This document shows positions 17,529-27,198 of a stretch of DNA of 64,000 bases, in pieces (within the stretch, counting starts at the first letter, position 1; every line of letters begins with the position of its first letter). The stretch covers positions 1,054,001 to 1,118,000 of the forward strand of contig NZ_SPNT01000001.1 in NCBI RefSeq assembly GCF_004959855.1, read 5' to 3'. Source of the stretch: Nitratireductor sp. XY-223 (lineage in GTDB: Bacteria > Pseudomonadota > Alphaproteobacteria > Rhizobiales > Rhizobiaceae). The notes under the pieces were generated by a model. It was not told the DNA's origin and made no database searches. It worked only from the letters and a program-made list of their open reading frames with translations. The position numbers and the translations under genes are program-made.

Positions 17529-17999
17529 CTAGCGCATATCAACGTCGATATTCGGGCGGTCGATGACTTCGCGCAACGCGAAGGCGGAATTGATGCGCAC
17601 GACATGGGGCAGGGCGGACAGCCACTCCTTGTGGATGCGCTCGTAATCCTGCAGATCCTTGGCGGCGATACGCAATATGTAGTCGTATTCGCCCGACATC
17701 AGGTAGCAGACAAGGACGTTCGGGCAACGCTTGACCGCGGCCTCGAACTCGCTCAGCGTCTTTTCGAACTGGCCTGAGAGCGAGATGTGCACAATGGCCG
17801 TCATCGTGTAGTTGAGGGCCTTGTTCGACAGCCGCGCGTGGTAGCCGCGAATGACGCCGGATTTTTCCAGGATATCGAGCCGGCGCGAGCAGGCGGACGC
17901 CGAAAGGCCGACCTTTTCCGCAAGGTTGGCGTTGGAGATTCGGCCGTCCTCCTGCAGCGTCCTCAAAATAGCGATATCGATTGTGTCAAGCTTATCCAT
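17529..17999 (-). CDS. Lrp/AsnC-family regulator, probable regulator of alanine dehydrogenase
   Basis: 156 residues from ATG 17999. The AsnC-type HTH spans about residues 4-52 (LDTIDIAILRTLQEDGRISNAN…VGLSASACSRRLDILEKSGVI), followed by the RAM/effector domain (…VLVCYLMSGEYDYILRI…). It is divergent from alanine dehydrogenase, and Lrp-type AldR activators of ald in that position are well known in other bacteria. The 154-bp intergenic region contains AT-rich dyads suited to Lrp binding. Confidence 0.93.
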   Translation of the reverse strand: MDKLDTIDIAILRTLQEDGRISNANLAEKVGLSASACSRRLDILEKSGVIRGYHARLSNKALNYTMTAIVHISLSGQFEKTLSEFEAAVKRCPNVLVCYLMSGEYDYILRIAAKDLQDYERIHKEWLSALPHVVRINSAFALREVIDRPNIDVDMR

Positions 18000-18024
18000 T
18001 CGGTGATTCTTCAATATTTTTTAG

Positions 18025-18048
18025 ATTTTCGCAATAATATTCGAAAAT
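18025..18048. promoter_or_regulatory. Inverted repeat between Lrp regulator and ald (candidate operator)
   Basis: ATTTTCG (18025-18031) and CGAAAAT (18042-18048) form a perfect 7-bp dyad with a 10-bp AT-rich centre, 26 bp upstream of the regulator start. A second, shorter dyad TGTGG…CCACA lies at 18093-18111, and a near-palindrome TTGCGCG-AAT-CGCGCGAA lies closer to ald (from about 18117). Multiple AT-rich dyads are typical of Lrp targets; binding is inferred. Confidence 0.45.
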
Positions 18049-18153
18049 ATCCGCCTATACAGGCGCACTTCGCAAGGACATTTCACACTTCCTGTGGTGC
18101 AATAAGCCACAATAGGTTGCGCGAATCGCGCGAAAAGATGTGGAGGACGCTCA

Positions 18154-19272
<1,119 letters not shown>

Positions 19273-19297
19273 GCCTTTTGCAGGAATTCGAACGAAA

Positions 19298-19327
19298 CCG
19301 TCCGGCCGCGGGGCCGGGCGGTTTTTT
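19298..19327 (+). terminator. Rho-independent terminator after ald
   Basis: CCGTCCGGCC pairs with GGCCGGGCGG around a short GCG/GG loop and is followed directly by TTTTTT at 19322-19327. It lies 26 bp after the ald stop. Confidence 0.85.
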
Positions 19328-19459
19328 GCGTCATCGGCGCTGGTCTGGCGGTTGATATTCCTGCACTTATTTCGTTCGAATTTGAATCAATCCGTCAATC
19401 GGACCTTCAACTCCCTCGGGTACAATCTTGCGATGTACTAGATATGGGGGGCTTGTCTA

Positions 19460-19831
19460 GTGAATATCGGTTCGTTCATCGCAGTCGGCCTGTTGGGCGC
19501 CGCCCTTGTCGGCGCGGCCGCCAACCTGCCGCCGCGCGCGCTGACCGAAGGGGACTTTGAAGCGCTGGTCTCGCGGTCGGACGACCTCGAGCGCTACGGC
19601 ACCGCCTTCAGCGGTGCGGCGCGCTGGCTCTACGAGGCCGGCATCTGTTCGGAATACGACCTTAGGCAGAGCGGCGGCTGGGCGAAATCGCGCACCCACC
19701 GCAATCGGCCCATCTATTTCACCTATTGCGGCGGCTCGGCCCTTGCGGACCGGGTCTATTTCGACGCTGAGACGCTGGAGTTCTACGGCCGGGCGCGCGG
19801 TAGCGGGGAGCGGGTGCGGTTGGCAGGGTAA
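19460..19831 (+). CDS. Small exported or membrane-anchored protein, uncharacterised
   Basis: 123 residues from a GTG at 19460. The first ~22 residues are a hydrophobic signal or anchor (IGSFIAVGLLGAALVGAAA), followed by a soluble part with two cysteines (GICSEYD and FTYCGG) that could pair in the periplasm. Codon use is like the GC-rich core, in contrast to the AT-rich patch that begins directly after it. No family recognised. Confidence 0.65.
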   Translation: MNIGSFIAVGLLGAALVGAAANLPPRALTEGDFEALVSRSDDLERYGTAFSGAARWLYEAGICSEYDLRQSGGWAKSRTHRNRPIYFTYCGGSALADRVYFDAETLEFYGRARGSGERVRLAG

Positions 19832-19971
19832 TAAATTCGGTGCATTGCGTTTACACAACAGGAAAGTCCCGCTTGATGCCTTTAATATGTCGTATGCGAG
19901 AGTTAATTCTGAGAGGCCGAAGGTGATAGCTGTGGTGCTGTTTGGTCTTAGCCTGAATTTTGTTTTCCGTG

Positions 19972-20475
19972 CTATTTGAAGTGTTTGACGGCGATGGTTT
20001 TGCGAGCAAACTGTGAGAGTTCAAGTAAAAGCTGGTGCTTGTGTTTGTTGTACGCTTCCAGAGGTTCACTTAACGTATCCCAGGAATGGTTTTTTCCTTC
20101 TATCCGGTCATACTGTAAGCGAGCAGCAGTTCTGCGGGCAGTTAGTGACGAATCTTCAAGCGAACGTATGCTCTGTTCAAACTGAGGAAAATACAGTATT
20201 GAAATTGCGTACATTTTTGCTAATGCTGAAGACTCGAGTATTTGAAATTCAGAGCCTGCAGTATTCGTAATGAACGTCGATAACCAGTCGTCGAATTCAA
20301 AAACTGCCGTTACTAGTTCTTGAAACTTTTGTTCTCGAATTTCGGTTTTGGACGAACGGGATTTGAAAAACTCTACCGCAATAGGTGCGTAAATCGCGAC
20401 AACACTAGTCAGTAGCGCAGGTCCCAGTGCGACGGTCATTAGTTGCCAGAATTCCAAGTTTGTTGAACCCGTCAT
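19972..20475 (-). CDS. Membrane-anchored helical protein in AT-rich patch, uncharacterised
   Basis: 167 residues. An N-terminal membrane segment (about 10-30, LMTVALGPALLTSVVAIYAPIA) is followed by a charged helix (KSRSSKTEIREQKFQELV) and an all-helical cytoplasmic part. The pattern …ILYFPQFEQSIRSL near 92-105 resembles …KFLFPAEVTEEIRTL in the 142-residue protein encoded at 30886-31314, suggesting one family of accessory proteins. Base composition is clearly more AT-rich than the flanks, a sign of transfer. Function unknown. Confidence 0.6.
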   Translation of the reverse strand: MTGSTNLEFWQLMTVALGPALLTSVVAIYAPIAVEFFKSRSSKTEIREQKFQELVTAVFEFDDWLSTFITNTAGSEFQILESSALAKMYAISILYFPQFEQSIRSLEDSSLTARRTAARLQYDRIEGKNHSWDTLSEPLEAYNKHKHQLLLELSQFARKTIAVKHFK

Positions 20476-20800
20476 ATTGGTCTCCCCAATTGTGCCTTGT
20501 TCTATAGTTCATCGGTTTATTTGTCTCTTATTGTAACGTCGGAGACGCTAAGTTCCGGTCTGTAGTAAATTCAACATACGGACTACGCAGACCTGTTCAA
20601 TCATAGGTAGACTAGATAATATGAACATATGCACTGATTCAGTAATTGACTTAAACCGAGCCGCCATACCAAATGTACAGTGAGCGACATACGACTTGGT
20701 CACAATGGTGGGTTGTATTTTGGGCAAAAAGCCTCATCTACAAAAGGCCTTCGTACCGCGGTGTGATCTAGATCGTCTGGAATAAGTATGTGAGATTGAT
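20476..20800. other. AT-rich intergenic stretch with no gene seen
   Basis: 325 bp between two divergent unrecognised genes. It is unusually AT-rich for this chromosome and probably carries both promoters, but no reading frame or clear repeat is supported. Confidence 0.4.
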
Positions 20801-21340
20801 ATGAACCATCAGGAACTGAAGGTATTTGTAATATCAAGCATTCTTTCGGACGAGTTTCGTGGCACGAATATTGACAAAACGGGAACACCTGACGTTCGCA
20901 TCGAGCTGAAAAACAACAAAAAATACGTCGACTCAAATATTGCGATAGAAGAGGTAGGTTACTTTAGGGGCCAATCACATGGTGTGAAAGTAGAAGAGCC
21001 GCAAATAAGGTTAAGTTTCGATATTGACGGTATAGTTACCTGTTATACGCATTACGGCTCTCTTGGAGATGGGGCTCAATTTACTGTTGCATATTATGAG
21101 GTCACCGGTCGATTCTCTTGTCTGGCTAGTATTACGCCAGAAGGCGATACCAAGAAATTTTTCGTAGTTGAAAAATCACACAGAGTGACCCTGAATATAG
21201 ATGTAAAAGACATAGAGAGAGTTGTAGATCCAGATCACTTTCCCGAGTCTGCTAAGAATCGAGCGAGAGCGCTCATAGAAATTCTGGACAAAGCAGTCGC
21301 CAATCGTCTCAACCAGCGTGGCGAGCAGAATCGCATCTGA
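20801..21340 (+). CDS. Uncharacterised soluble protein in AT-rich patch
   Basis: 179 residues, no signal peptide or membrane segment. The middle is beta-rich (VEEPQIRLSFDIDGIVTCYTHYGS…TVAYYEVTGRFSCL) and the end is helical (ARALIEILDKAVANRLNQ). Codon use is strongly AT-biased (many AAA, ATA, AAT codons), unlike core genes on either side. No known domain is recognised. It sits divergent from the 167-residue membrane protein, and the pair may have arrived together. Confidence 0.65.
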   Translation: MNHQELKVFVISSILSDEFRGTNIDKTGTPDVRIELKNNKKYVDSNIAIEEVGYFRGQSHGVKVEEPQIRLSFDIDGIVTCYTHYGSLGDGAQFTVAYYEVTGRFSCLASITPEGDTKKFFVVEKSHRVTLNIDVKDIERVVDPDHFPESAKNRARALIEILDKAVANRLNQRGEQNRI

Positions 21341-21418
21341 AGTCTCAGCGGGGTGTATTCGTTGACCTCAACTTCAAAATAGCCGCCCCACCGTTAGGCG
21401 GGGCAGCCTCTTGCTCAC

Positions 21419-22042
21419 TCACTGATAAACAATATCCGTGATCCGGCGGAGCGTAACGCGGCGGTTGCGCCAGTCGGCGTAGGGGGTGTCGACCAATAGG
21501 TCCTCTTCACCGTAGCCGACGGTCTCCAACGCATGGTAGGGCACGCCGAAATATTCGGTCAGCACCCGCTGCAGCGAGGCGGCGCGGCGTTCGGACAGCA
21601 CCTGGTTGGCGGTGTAGGAGCCGACGGCGTCGGTGTGACCCTCGATCAGGAACAGCTCGTGCGGGTTGTGGCCGAGCATGTTGTGCATGGCCTCGGCAAT
21701 CTGCTCCACCTTCCAGTGCTGGTTCGACGAGATGCGGGGCGAACCGAAAGCGAAGTTGATCGCCTGGATCTCGATCGACGGCGCGATGTGGCGCAGCGCC
21801 CGGCGGCGCTTGACGTCTTTCACCGAGCCCTTCATCGAGGGCTTGATCTTCATGGCCGGCGGGGCGCTGAGGCTCTTTTCGATGGTCAGCGCGTCGGGCA
21901 CCTTCTTGTTGATCTTCTTGGCATAAAAGACCTTCTCGGGGATCTTGCCGTTGTCGATGGTCAGCTTGAACTGTGCGGCAGACGCCGCGGCGGGCGCGGC
22001 GACCGCGGCGGCGAATGCGGTCAAAAACGTGCGGCGTTTCAT
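21419..22042 (-). CDS. OmpA-family C-terminal-domain protein, exported
   Basis: 207 residues from ATG 22042 (AGGAAG upstream). The signal peptide MKRRTFLTAFAAAVAAPAAASAA has a twin-Arg-like start but no full Tat motif. The second half is an OmpA-like peptidoglycan-binding domain: INFAFGSPRIS near 95, then FLIEGHTDAVGSYTANQVLSERRAASLQRVL near 130-160 with the Asp of GHTDAVG and the Arg of SERRA that bind diaminopimelate. It likely links the envelope to peptidoglycan. Confidence 0.88.
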   Translation of the reverse strand: MKRRTFLTAFAAAVAAPAAASAAQFKLTIDNGKIPEKVFYAKKINKKVPDALTIEKSLSAPPAMKIKPSMKGSVKDVKRRRALRHIAPSIEIQAINFAFGSPRISSNQHWKVEQIAEAMHNMLGHNPHELFLIEGHTDAVGSYTANQVLSERRAASLQRVLTEYFGVPYHALETVGYGEEDLLVDTPYADWRNRRVTLRRITDIVYQ

Positions 22043-22156
22043 AACGGTCTTCCTCTCTCGTCCCGGCCGGACCATCCGGCCGCTGATCTGATGGAGGAAG
22101 CGTAGTCGGGCGTCGCTGAAGCTGCGATGAACGGGCCGTTCAGATAAGGGAAAGCC

Positions 22157-22717
22157 TTAGACGGACTTGACGATGCGCAACAGGTCCGCGTCGGTGAGCG
22201 GATGGATGAAGGTCTCGCTCTGGCCGATCGGGGTGAAGCCGAGCTTCTGGTAGAGCGGCAGTGCGGCGGGGTGGTCGAGCGTGCAGGTGTTGACCGTCAC
22301 CTTCAAGGGGCTCGTCTCCCAGGCCGCTTCCAGCGCCTGCGCCAGCAGCCAGCGGCCGAGCCCGTGGCCGTGTGCGTGCGGCATCAGGCCGAAATATTCG
22401 AGATTAACGGTCTCGGCATTGACCTGCCGCAGCTCGAAAAAGCCGGAAGGCGCGCCGTTGAGGTAAAGCACGTGGATCGATGTCTCGGGCGCGTGGACGA
22501 TCTTCGACAGCGCGTCGTCGCTGAGGCGCAGCCGCGCCACCCAGTGCCACTCACGACCGGTGCGCAGCTGCAGGTAGCGGTAGAAATGCAGCGGGATCTC
22601 GGCCTGCCGCATCAGCGCGACGTGGAGATTGACCGGCATCGGGCAGAGCTGCGTCGGTCGCTGGGTCTGCTCCAGATAGGTGACGATCGCCTTTTTCGGT
22701 GCGCGTCCACGGGCCAT
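22157..22717 (-). CDS. GNAT-family N-acetyltransferase
   Basis: 186 residues from ATG 22717. The GNAT fold is shown by VNLEYFGLMPHAHGHGLGRWLLAQALEAAW (about 110-140), where HGHGLGRWL is the acetyl-CoA loop, and by LDHPAALPLYQKLGFTPIG near the end. The ATG overlaps the sseA stop (TGATG), so it is translationally coupled as the last gene of the cysK-alaX-sseA unit. Substrate unknown. Confidence 0.88.
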   Translation of the reverse strand: MARGRAPKKAIVTYLEQTQRPTQLCPMPVNLHVALMRQAEIPLHFYRYLQLRTGREWHWVARLRLSDDALSKIVHAPETSIHVLYLNGAPSGFFELRQVNAETVNLEYFGLMPHAHGHGLGRWLLAQALEAAWETSPLKVTVNTCTLDHPAALPLYQKLGFTPIGQSETFIHPLTDADLLRIVKSV

Positions 22718-23568
22718 CAGGGGTCTCCGGTCGCCACCGGCGTGTCGTCCCGCGCGCCCCATTCGGACCAGGATCCGTCATAAAGGCGCGTGTTCTCGTT
22801 GCCGAGCGAGTGCAGGGCGAGCGTGATGACCGCCGCCGTGACGCCGGAGCCGCAGGTGGTGACAACCGGTCCTTGCGGATCGATGCCGGCCTCTTCCAGC
22901 GTCGTGCGCAGGGCGTCGAGCGGCTTGAGGTGGCCGTTCTCGGAAAGCGAGAACACCGGCACGTTGCAGGCGCCCGGCATGTGGCCCGAGCGCATGCCTG
23001 CGCGCGGTTCGGCCTCCTCGCCGGTAAAGCGGCCGGCGCCGCGCGCATCGGCGACCTGGTGCGAGCCGGAGGCCACCACCTCGCGCATTTGGGCGATGCG
23101 GACCACCGCTTCCTCATCGAATACCGGATTGAACGTGCCTTCCGGGTGTGAGGGCGTCTCCGTGTTTACGGGCCGCCCGTCGCGTTTCCAGCCGTCGATG
23201 CCGCCGTCGAGCACAAGGACATTGGCTGCGCCCATGACGCGGAACTTCCACCACACGCGCGGTGCGGTGAACATGCCGAGCCCGTCGCACACGACAATGG
23301 TGTCGGTGTCGGAAATGCCGAGCGCGCTCACATGCTGCGCGAAGACGCCGGGGCTCGGCAGGGCATGGGGAAGGTCGACGCCCGGTTCGACGACGACGTC
23401 ATGGTCGAAGAACACGGCGCCCGGTATGTGGCCCGCGTCGTATTCGGCCCTGGCGTCGCGCTCCTGCGCCGGCAGGTACCAGGAGGCGTCTACGATGCGC
23501 AGGCCCTCCTGTCCCAGCCTTTCTTCCAGCCAGTCGGCCGAAACCACGAATGCGCTCTTTTCTGTCAT
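22717..23568 (-). CDS. sseA: 3-mercaptopyruvate sulfurtransferase (two-domain rhodanese)
   Basis: 283 residues with two rhodanese domains. The active-site Cys239 lies in CGSGVTAA, the loop typical of mercaptopyruvate sulfurtransferases (thiosulfate rhodaneses have CRxGx[R/T]). The first domain is the inactive copy, with CDGLGMF at the equivalent loop. It transfers sulfur from 3-mercaptopyruvate to thiol acceptors. It lies in a sulfur-amino-acid operon with cysteine synthase and an Ala-tRNA editing enzyme. Confidence 0.94.
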   Translation of the reverse strand: MTEKSAFVVSADWLEERLGQEGLRIVDASWYLPAQERDARAEYDAGHIPGAVFFDHDVVVEPGVDLPHALPSPGVFAQHVSALGISDTDTIVVCDGLGMFTAPRVWWKFRVMGAANVLVLDGGIDGWKRDGRPVNTETPSHPEGTFNPVFDEEAVVRIAQMREVVASGSHQVADARGAGRFTGEEAEPRAGMRSGHMPGACNVPVFSLSENGHLKPLDALRTTLEEAGIDPQGPVVTTCGSGVTAAVITLALHSLGNENTRLYDGSWSEWGARDDTPVATGDP

Positions 23569-23586
23569 GGACTTGCCGCGCGACCG

Positions 23587-24321
23587 TCAGCCGGGCAGTT
23601 CGCCGAAGCGAATGCGGAAGCGGCGGTTCTCGCGCCCTTTCTTTTCGATCTTGCCGATATGGATCGCGCCGATCTCGGCGGTCTCCGAAACATGGGTTCC
23701 GCCGCACGGCTGGCTGTCGACACCGGCCTCGTCGCCGATACAGACCAGCCGGATGCGGCCGCTGCCGCTGGGCGGGCGCACATTCTTCGACTTCACCAGG
23801 CCGGGATTGGCCGCAAGCTCCGCCTCGTCGATCCACTTGGCGAAGATCGGGTGGTTGCCTTCGACCAGTTCCATCAGCTTCTCGCTGACCGAGGCCTTGT
23901 CGATCGCCTCGCTCATGTCAAAATCGACGCGGCTCTCATCCTCGCCGACAGAGGCGCCGGTAATGGGAAAGGGGCACACCACCGTCAGCAGGTGGCAGGC
24001 CGAGTGCATGCGCATGAGTTTGTAGCGGCGCGGCCAGTCGATATGAAGTGCCAGGGTCTCGCCGATCTCCGGCACCGCCTGCTCGTTGGACGGCACGTGG
24101 ACGATCTCTGCTTTCGACTGCCCGTTGACCGTCGCCGCGATCTCGATCCTCGATCCGTCCTCGCGCTCGAAGAAGCCGATATCGCCGGGCTGCCCGCCGG
24201 ACGTCGCGTAGAAACAGGTCCGGTCCAGCAGGATGCCGCCGCGGTCGTTGACGGCGGCGACGCGGCCCTCGGCCGTGGAGAGATACGGGTCGTCGAGAAA
24301 CAGCGGAAGCGTTTCCTGCAA
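23587..24321 (-). CDS. Alanyl-tRNA editing protein (AlaX type)
   Basis: 244 residues corresponding to the free-standing editing domain of AlaRS. The zinc-site residues are H106 and H110 (HSACH) and C206 and H210 (CGGTH). The GG segment (SGGQPGD at 41-47) that binds the tRNA end is present. It hydrolyses mischarged Ser- or Gly-tRNA(Ala). It is three bases downstream of cysK, so probably co-transcribed with it. Confidence 0.93.
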   Translation of the reverse strand: MQETLPLFLDDPYLSTAEGRVAAVNDRGGILLDRTCFYATSGGQPGDIGFFEREDGSRIEIAATVNGQSKAEIVHVPSNEQAVPEIGETLALHIDWPRRYKLMRMHSACHLLTVVCPFPITGASVGEDESRVDFDMSEAIDKASVSEKLMELVEGNHPIFAKWIDEAELAANPGLVKSKNVRPPSGSGRIRLVCIGDEAGVDSQPCGGTHVSETAEIGAIHIGKIEKKGRENRRFRIRFGELPG

Positions 24322-24324
24322 GGC

Positions 24325-25362
24325 TCACACCTCTTCGTAAGGCACGGAAATATCCGGCGTTTTTTCCATCCACTCCGGAACCGGCAGCTCCTTGGAGCGC
24401 AGGAATTCGGGATTGAAGAGCTTGGACTGATAGCGGTTGCCGTAGTCGCAAAGCACGGTGACGATTGTGTGGCCGGGACCCATCTCCTGTGCCATCTTCA
24501 CCGCGCCGGCGATGTTGATGCCGGACGAGCCGCCAAGGCACATGCCTTCGTCCTCGATCAGGTCATAGACGTAAGGGAACGCCTCGGCGTCCGGAACCTG
24601 GTAGGCGAAGTCCGGCGTGAAACCCTCGAGGTTCGCGGTGATGCGGCCCTGGCCGATCCCTTCCGTGATCGAGCTTCCCTCGGCCTTCATCTCGCCGTTT
24701 TTATAGTGGTTGAAGAGCGCGGCGCCCATCGGGTCGGCGATGCCGATCTTGACGGACGGGTTCTTGTCGCGAAGGCCGACGGCGACGCCGGCCAGCGTGC
24801 CGCCCGAACCGACGGCGCAGATGAAGCCATCCACCTTGCCGTCCGTGTCGTGCCAGATCTCCGGCGCCGTCGTCTCGATATGGGCCTGGCGGTTGACGAC
24901 ATTGTCGAACTGGTTGGCCCAGATGGCGCCGTTCGGATCCTCGCGCGCGATCTGCTCGGCAAGGCGCCCCGACAAGCGCACGTAGTTGTTGGGGTTGCGA
25001 TAGGGAACGGCCGGCACCTGGACCAGCTCGGCACCGAGAAGGCGCAGCGCGTCCTTCTTCTCCTCGCTCTGGGTCTCCGGAATGACGATGACCGTGCGAT
25101 AGCCGAGCGCCTTGGCCACCATGGACAGCCCGATGCCCGTATTGCCGGCGGTGCCCTCGACGATAACGCCGCCGGGCCGCAACTGCCCCTTCTTGACGGC
25201 GTCCTGGACGATGAAAAGCGCCGCGCGGTCCTTCACGGACTGTCCCGGATTGAGGAACTCGGCCTTGCCCAGGATCGTGCAGCCGGTCAGCTCCGACGCC
25301 TTCTTCAGTTTGATCAGCGGTGTATTGCCGATGCCGTCCAGCACAGTTTGTAACGTGGTCAT
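24325..25362 (-). CDS. cysK: Cysteine synthase (O-acetylserine sulfhydrylase)
   Basis: 345 residues, the longer form common in Rhizobiales. The PLP lysine is K44 in PGQSVKDRAA; the phosphate loop is GTAGNTG (70-76), and GSGGTLAG near 187 completes the cofactor site. NPNNYVRLSGR and EGIGQGRI are further family landmarks. It makes L-cysteine from O-acetylserine and sulfide, and heads the cysK-alaX-sseA-GNAT operon. A cystathionine beta-synthase-like activity cannot be excluded from sequence. Confidence 0.94.
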   Translation of the reverse strand: MTTLQTVLDGIGNTPLIKLKKASELTGCTILGKAEFLNPGQSVKDRAALFIVQDAVKKGQLRPGGVIVEGTAGNTGIGLSMVAKALGYRTVIVIPETQSEEKKDALRLLGAELVQVPAVPYRNPNNYVRLSGRLAEQIAREDPNGAIWANQFDNVVNRQAHIETTAPEIWHDTDGKVDGFICAVGSGGTLAGVAVGLRDKNPSVKIGIADPMGAALFNHYKNGEMKAEGSSITEGIGQGRITANLEGFTPDFAYQVPDAEAFPYVYDLIEDEGMCLGGSSGINIAGAVKMAQEMGPGHTIVTVLCDYGNRYQSKLFNPEFLRSKELPVPEWMEKTPDISVPYEEV

Positions 25363-25523
25363 CTGATTGCCTCACTAGGGTCGCTGCAACAGTATTTTGA
25401 CGGTTGTGGATTATCAACAAGGGCAACGGCAAGAAATGACGTTTGCCGCTGCTGCCGTTTGGCAAAATAGAATTTCAAACCGGTCGGGGAAGACCTGCTG
25501 CAGAGCGTCGGAACGCTTGCTGT

Positions 25524-26783
25524 TCAGCCGCGCTGGTAGATGATCTGTCGCACATTGATGTTCTCGGCCCGGAACCCAGCCTCGCAATAATGCAGGTAGA
25601 ACTCCCACAGCCGCTTGAACCGTTCGTCGAAGCCCATGGGCCGGATGTTCGGCCAGGCGTCCCAGAACCGCGAACACCACTCGGACAGTGTCCGCGCATA
25701 GTCCTGGGCAAAGGCGCGGTGACCGGAGAGCTTGAGATTGGCCTTGCGGCCGAGTTCCTCGAGTATCTCGAAGGTCGGCAACATGCCGCCGGGAAAGACG
25801 TAGCGCTGAATGAAATCGGGATTGCGCCGGTAGTTTTCGAAGGCATCCTCATGGATGGTGATGATCTGCAGCCCGGCGCGGCCGCCGGGTTTCAGGCACT
25901 CGCTCAGCTTGGAGAAATAGCCGGTCCAGTATTTTTCGCCGACCGCCTCGAACATCTCGATGGAGGCGATGTGGTCGTAGACGCCGCGCTCTTCGCGGTA
26001 GTCCTGGAACTTGAGTTCGACCCGGTCCGACAGGCCGGCATCGTGAATGCGCTTTTGCGCATAGTCGAGCTGTTCGCGGCTGATGGTCAGGCCGGTGACG
26101 CGCGCACCGATTTCCTTCGCCGTATATTCCGCAAAGCCGCCCCATCCGCAGCCGATTTCAAGGACGTGGCTGTCCGGGGTGATGCCGATCGCATCGGCCA
26201 GCGCCTTGTATTTCGCCTTCTGGCCGCTGTGCAGGTCGTTGGCCCCGGTCTGGAACAGCGCCGAGGAGTAGGTCATGCTCGGATCGAGCCATTTTTCGTA
26301 GAACGCGTTGCCAAGGTCGTAGTGCGCGGCGATGTTCTTCCTGGCCTGGGCCTTGGTGTTGGCGCGGAACAGGTGGCGCAGGCGCTCCATCAGGCTGGCC
26401 AGCCCCTTCGCGCCGCTGGCTATGTGGTTGCCGATATCGGTGTTGACCAGGAACAGTTCGAGAAAGGTCGGAATGTCGGGGCTCTCCCAGTCGCCGTCCA
26501 TGTAGGATTCCGCCACACCGATCGTGCCGCGGCGGAAGGCGGCATAGGGCAGGTTCCAGTTGTGCAGCACTGCGGTGGCGCGCGGGCCGCTTTCTGGCCC
26601 CTCTATGCGCCATTGGCGACCGTCCGGGAGCTTCAGGTCAAGCGCACCGCGGCGCAATCGCGAGATGGCGCGCAGCGCCAGCTGGGCCTTGAAGGGCAGT
26701 CCGCTCAGATGCTCGCCGACATTGCTTGCCGAAACCAGTTCCACAGCGCCGTCATCCGCCGCATTTGTCGTTGTCCCGGTCAT
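25524..26783 (-). CDS. Cyclopropane-fatty-acyl-phospholipid synthase family protein
   Basis: 419 residues from ATG 26783 (GGAGG 7 nt upstream; an ATG at 26789 is too close to the ribosome-binding site). The C-terminal two thirds form the SAM methyltransferase: HYDLGNAFYEKWLDPSMTYSSALF near 155-178, the SAM loop VLEIGCGWGGFAEY near 210-223, and SIEMFEAVGEKYW near 275-287, matching Cfa. It methylates unsaturated acyl chains of membrane phospholipids using SAM. Monocistronic by spacing. Confidence 0.94.
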   Translation of the reverse strand: MTGTTTNAADDGAVELVSASNVGEHLSGLPFKAQLALRAISRLRRGALDLKLPDGRQWRIEGPESGPRATAVLHNWNLPYAAFRRGTIGVAESYMDGDWESPDIPTFLELFLVNTDIGNHIASGAKGLASLMERLRHLFRANTKAQARKNIAAHYDLGNAFYEKWLDPSMTYSSALFQTGANDLHSGQKAKYKALADAIGITPDSHVLEIGCGWGGFAEYTAKEIGARVTGLTISREQLDYAQKRIHDAGLSDRVELKFQDYREERGVYDHIASIEMFEAVGEKYWTGYFSKLSECLKPGGRAGLQIITIHEDAFENYRRNPDFIQRYVFPGGMLPTFEILEELGRKANLKLSGHRAFAQDYARTLSEWCSRFWDAWPNIRPMGFDERFKRLWEFYLHYCEAGFRAENINVRQIIYQRG

Positions 26784-27198
26784 TTGCATGCCTCCGATGC
26801 CTTTGCATACAAACCCTGCAGTCAATCAGCCTGACCAGTTGGATCAGCGTGTGCGGGCAGGGCGCTACCACCAACCATCTTTCATGGACGCGCGCGCATA
26901 TGCAAGTGGCGGCGCGAAGATATTGGTTTTTCCACTTTTTTTGCGACCGGGTTGTGTTCATCGTGCCGGTCCGCCCGAGCCCTCAAACGGCGGACCGGCG
27001 ATGCCGGTCGCCGCAAGTATTCTGGGGCGCCGACAAGATCGGAGACAGGCTTCGGCTGGGCGCCGAACCGGTTCAGACAATCAGAGTTGGGGGTGAAGTC
27101 AACGGAATTGGCCGCGCTTTGGCAGCACTTTTCGAATCGTATCGTGACAAGCGGTGACAACGGCCCCTGAGGCCGGTCGCCCGAAACCGCGTCGACGG
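26784..27198. other. Intergenic region, no gene seen
   Basis: 415 bp upstream of the Cfa-like gene and downstream of the methyltransferase gene. Frames in it (for instance 26882-27160 minus) lack ribosome-binding sites and family-like sequence. It probably contains the Cfa promoter. Confidence 0.45.

Noticed and set aside
21376-21410. Terminator between the 179-residue gene and the OmpA-like gene
   Set aside because: CCGCC/GGCGG or GCCCC/GGGGC stems are possible, but they compete and no T-run follows on either strand.
26882-27160. 92-residue minus-strand frame before the Cfa gene
   Set aside because: No ribosome-binding site, shadow-like composition, and overlapping frames of similar quality on the other strand.
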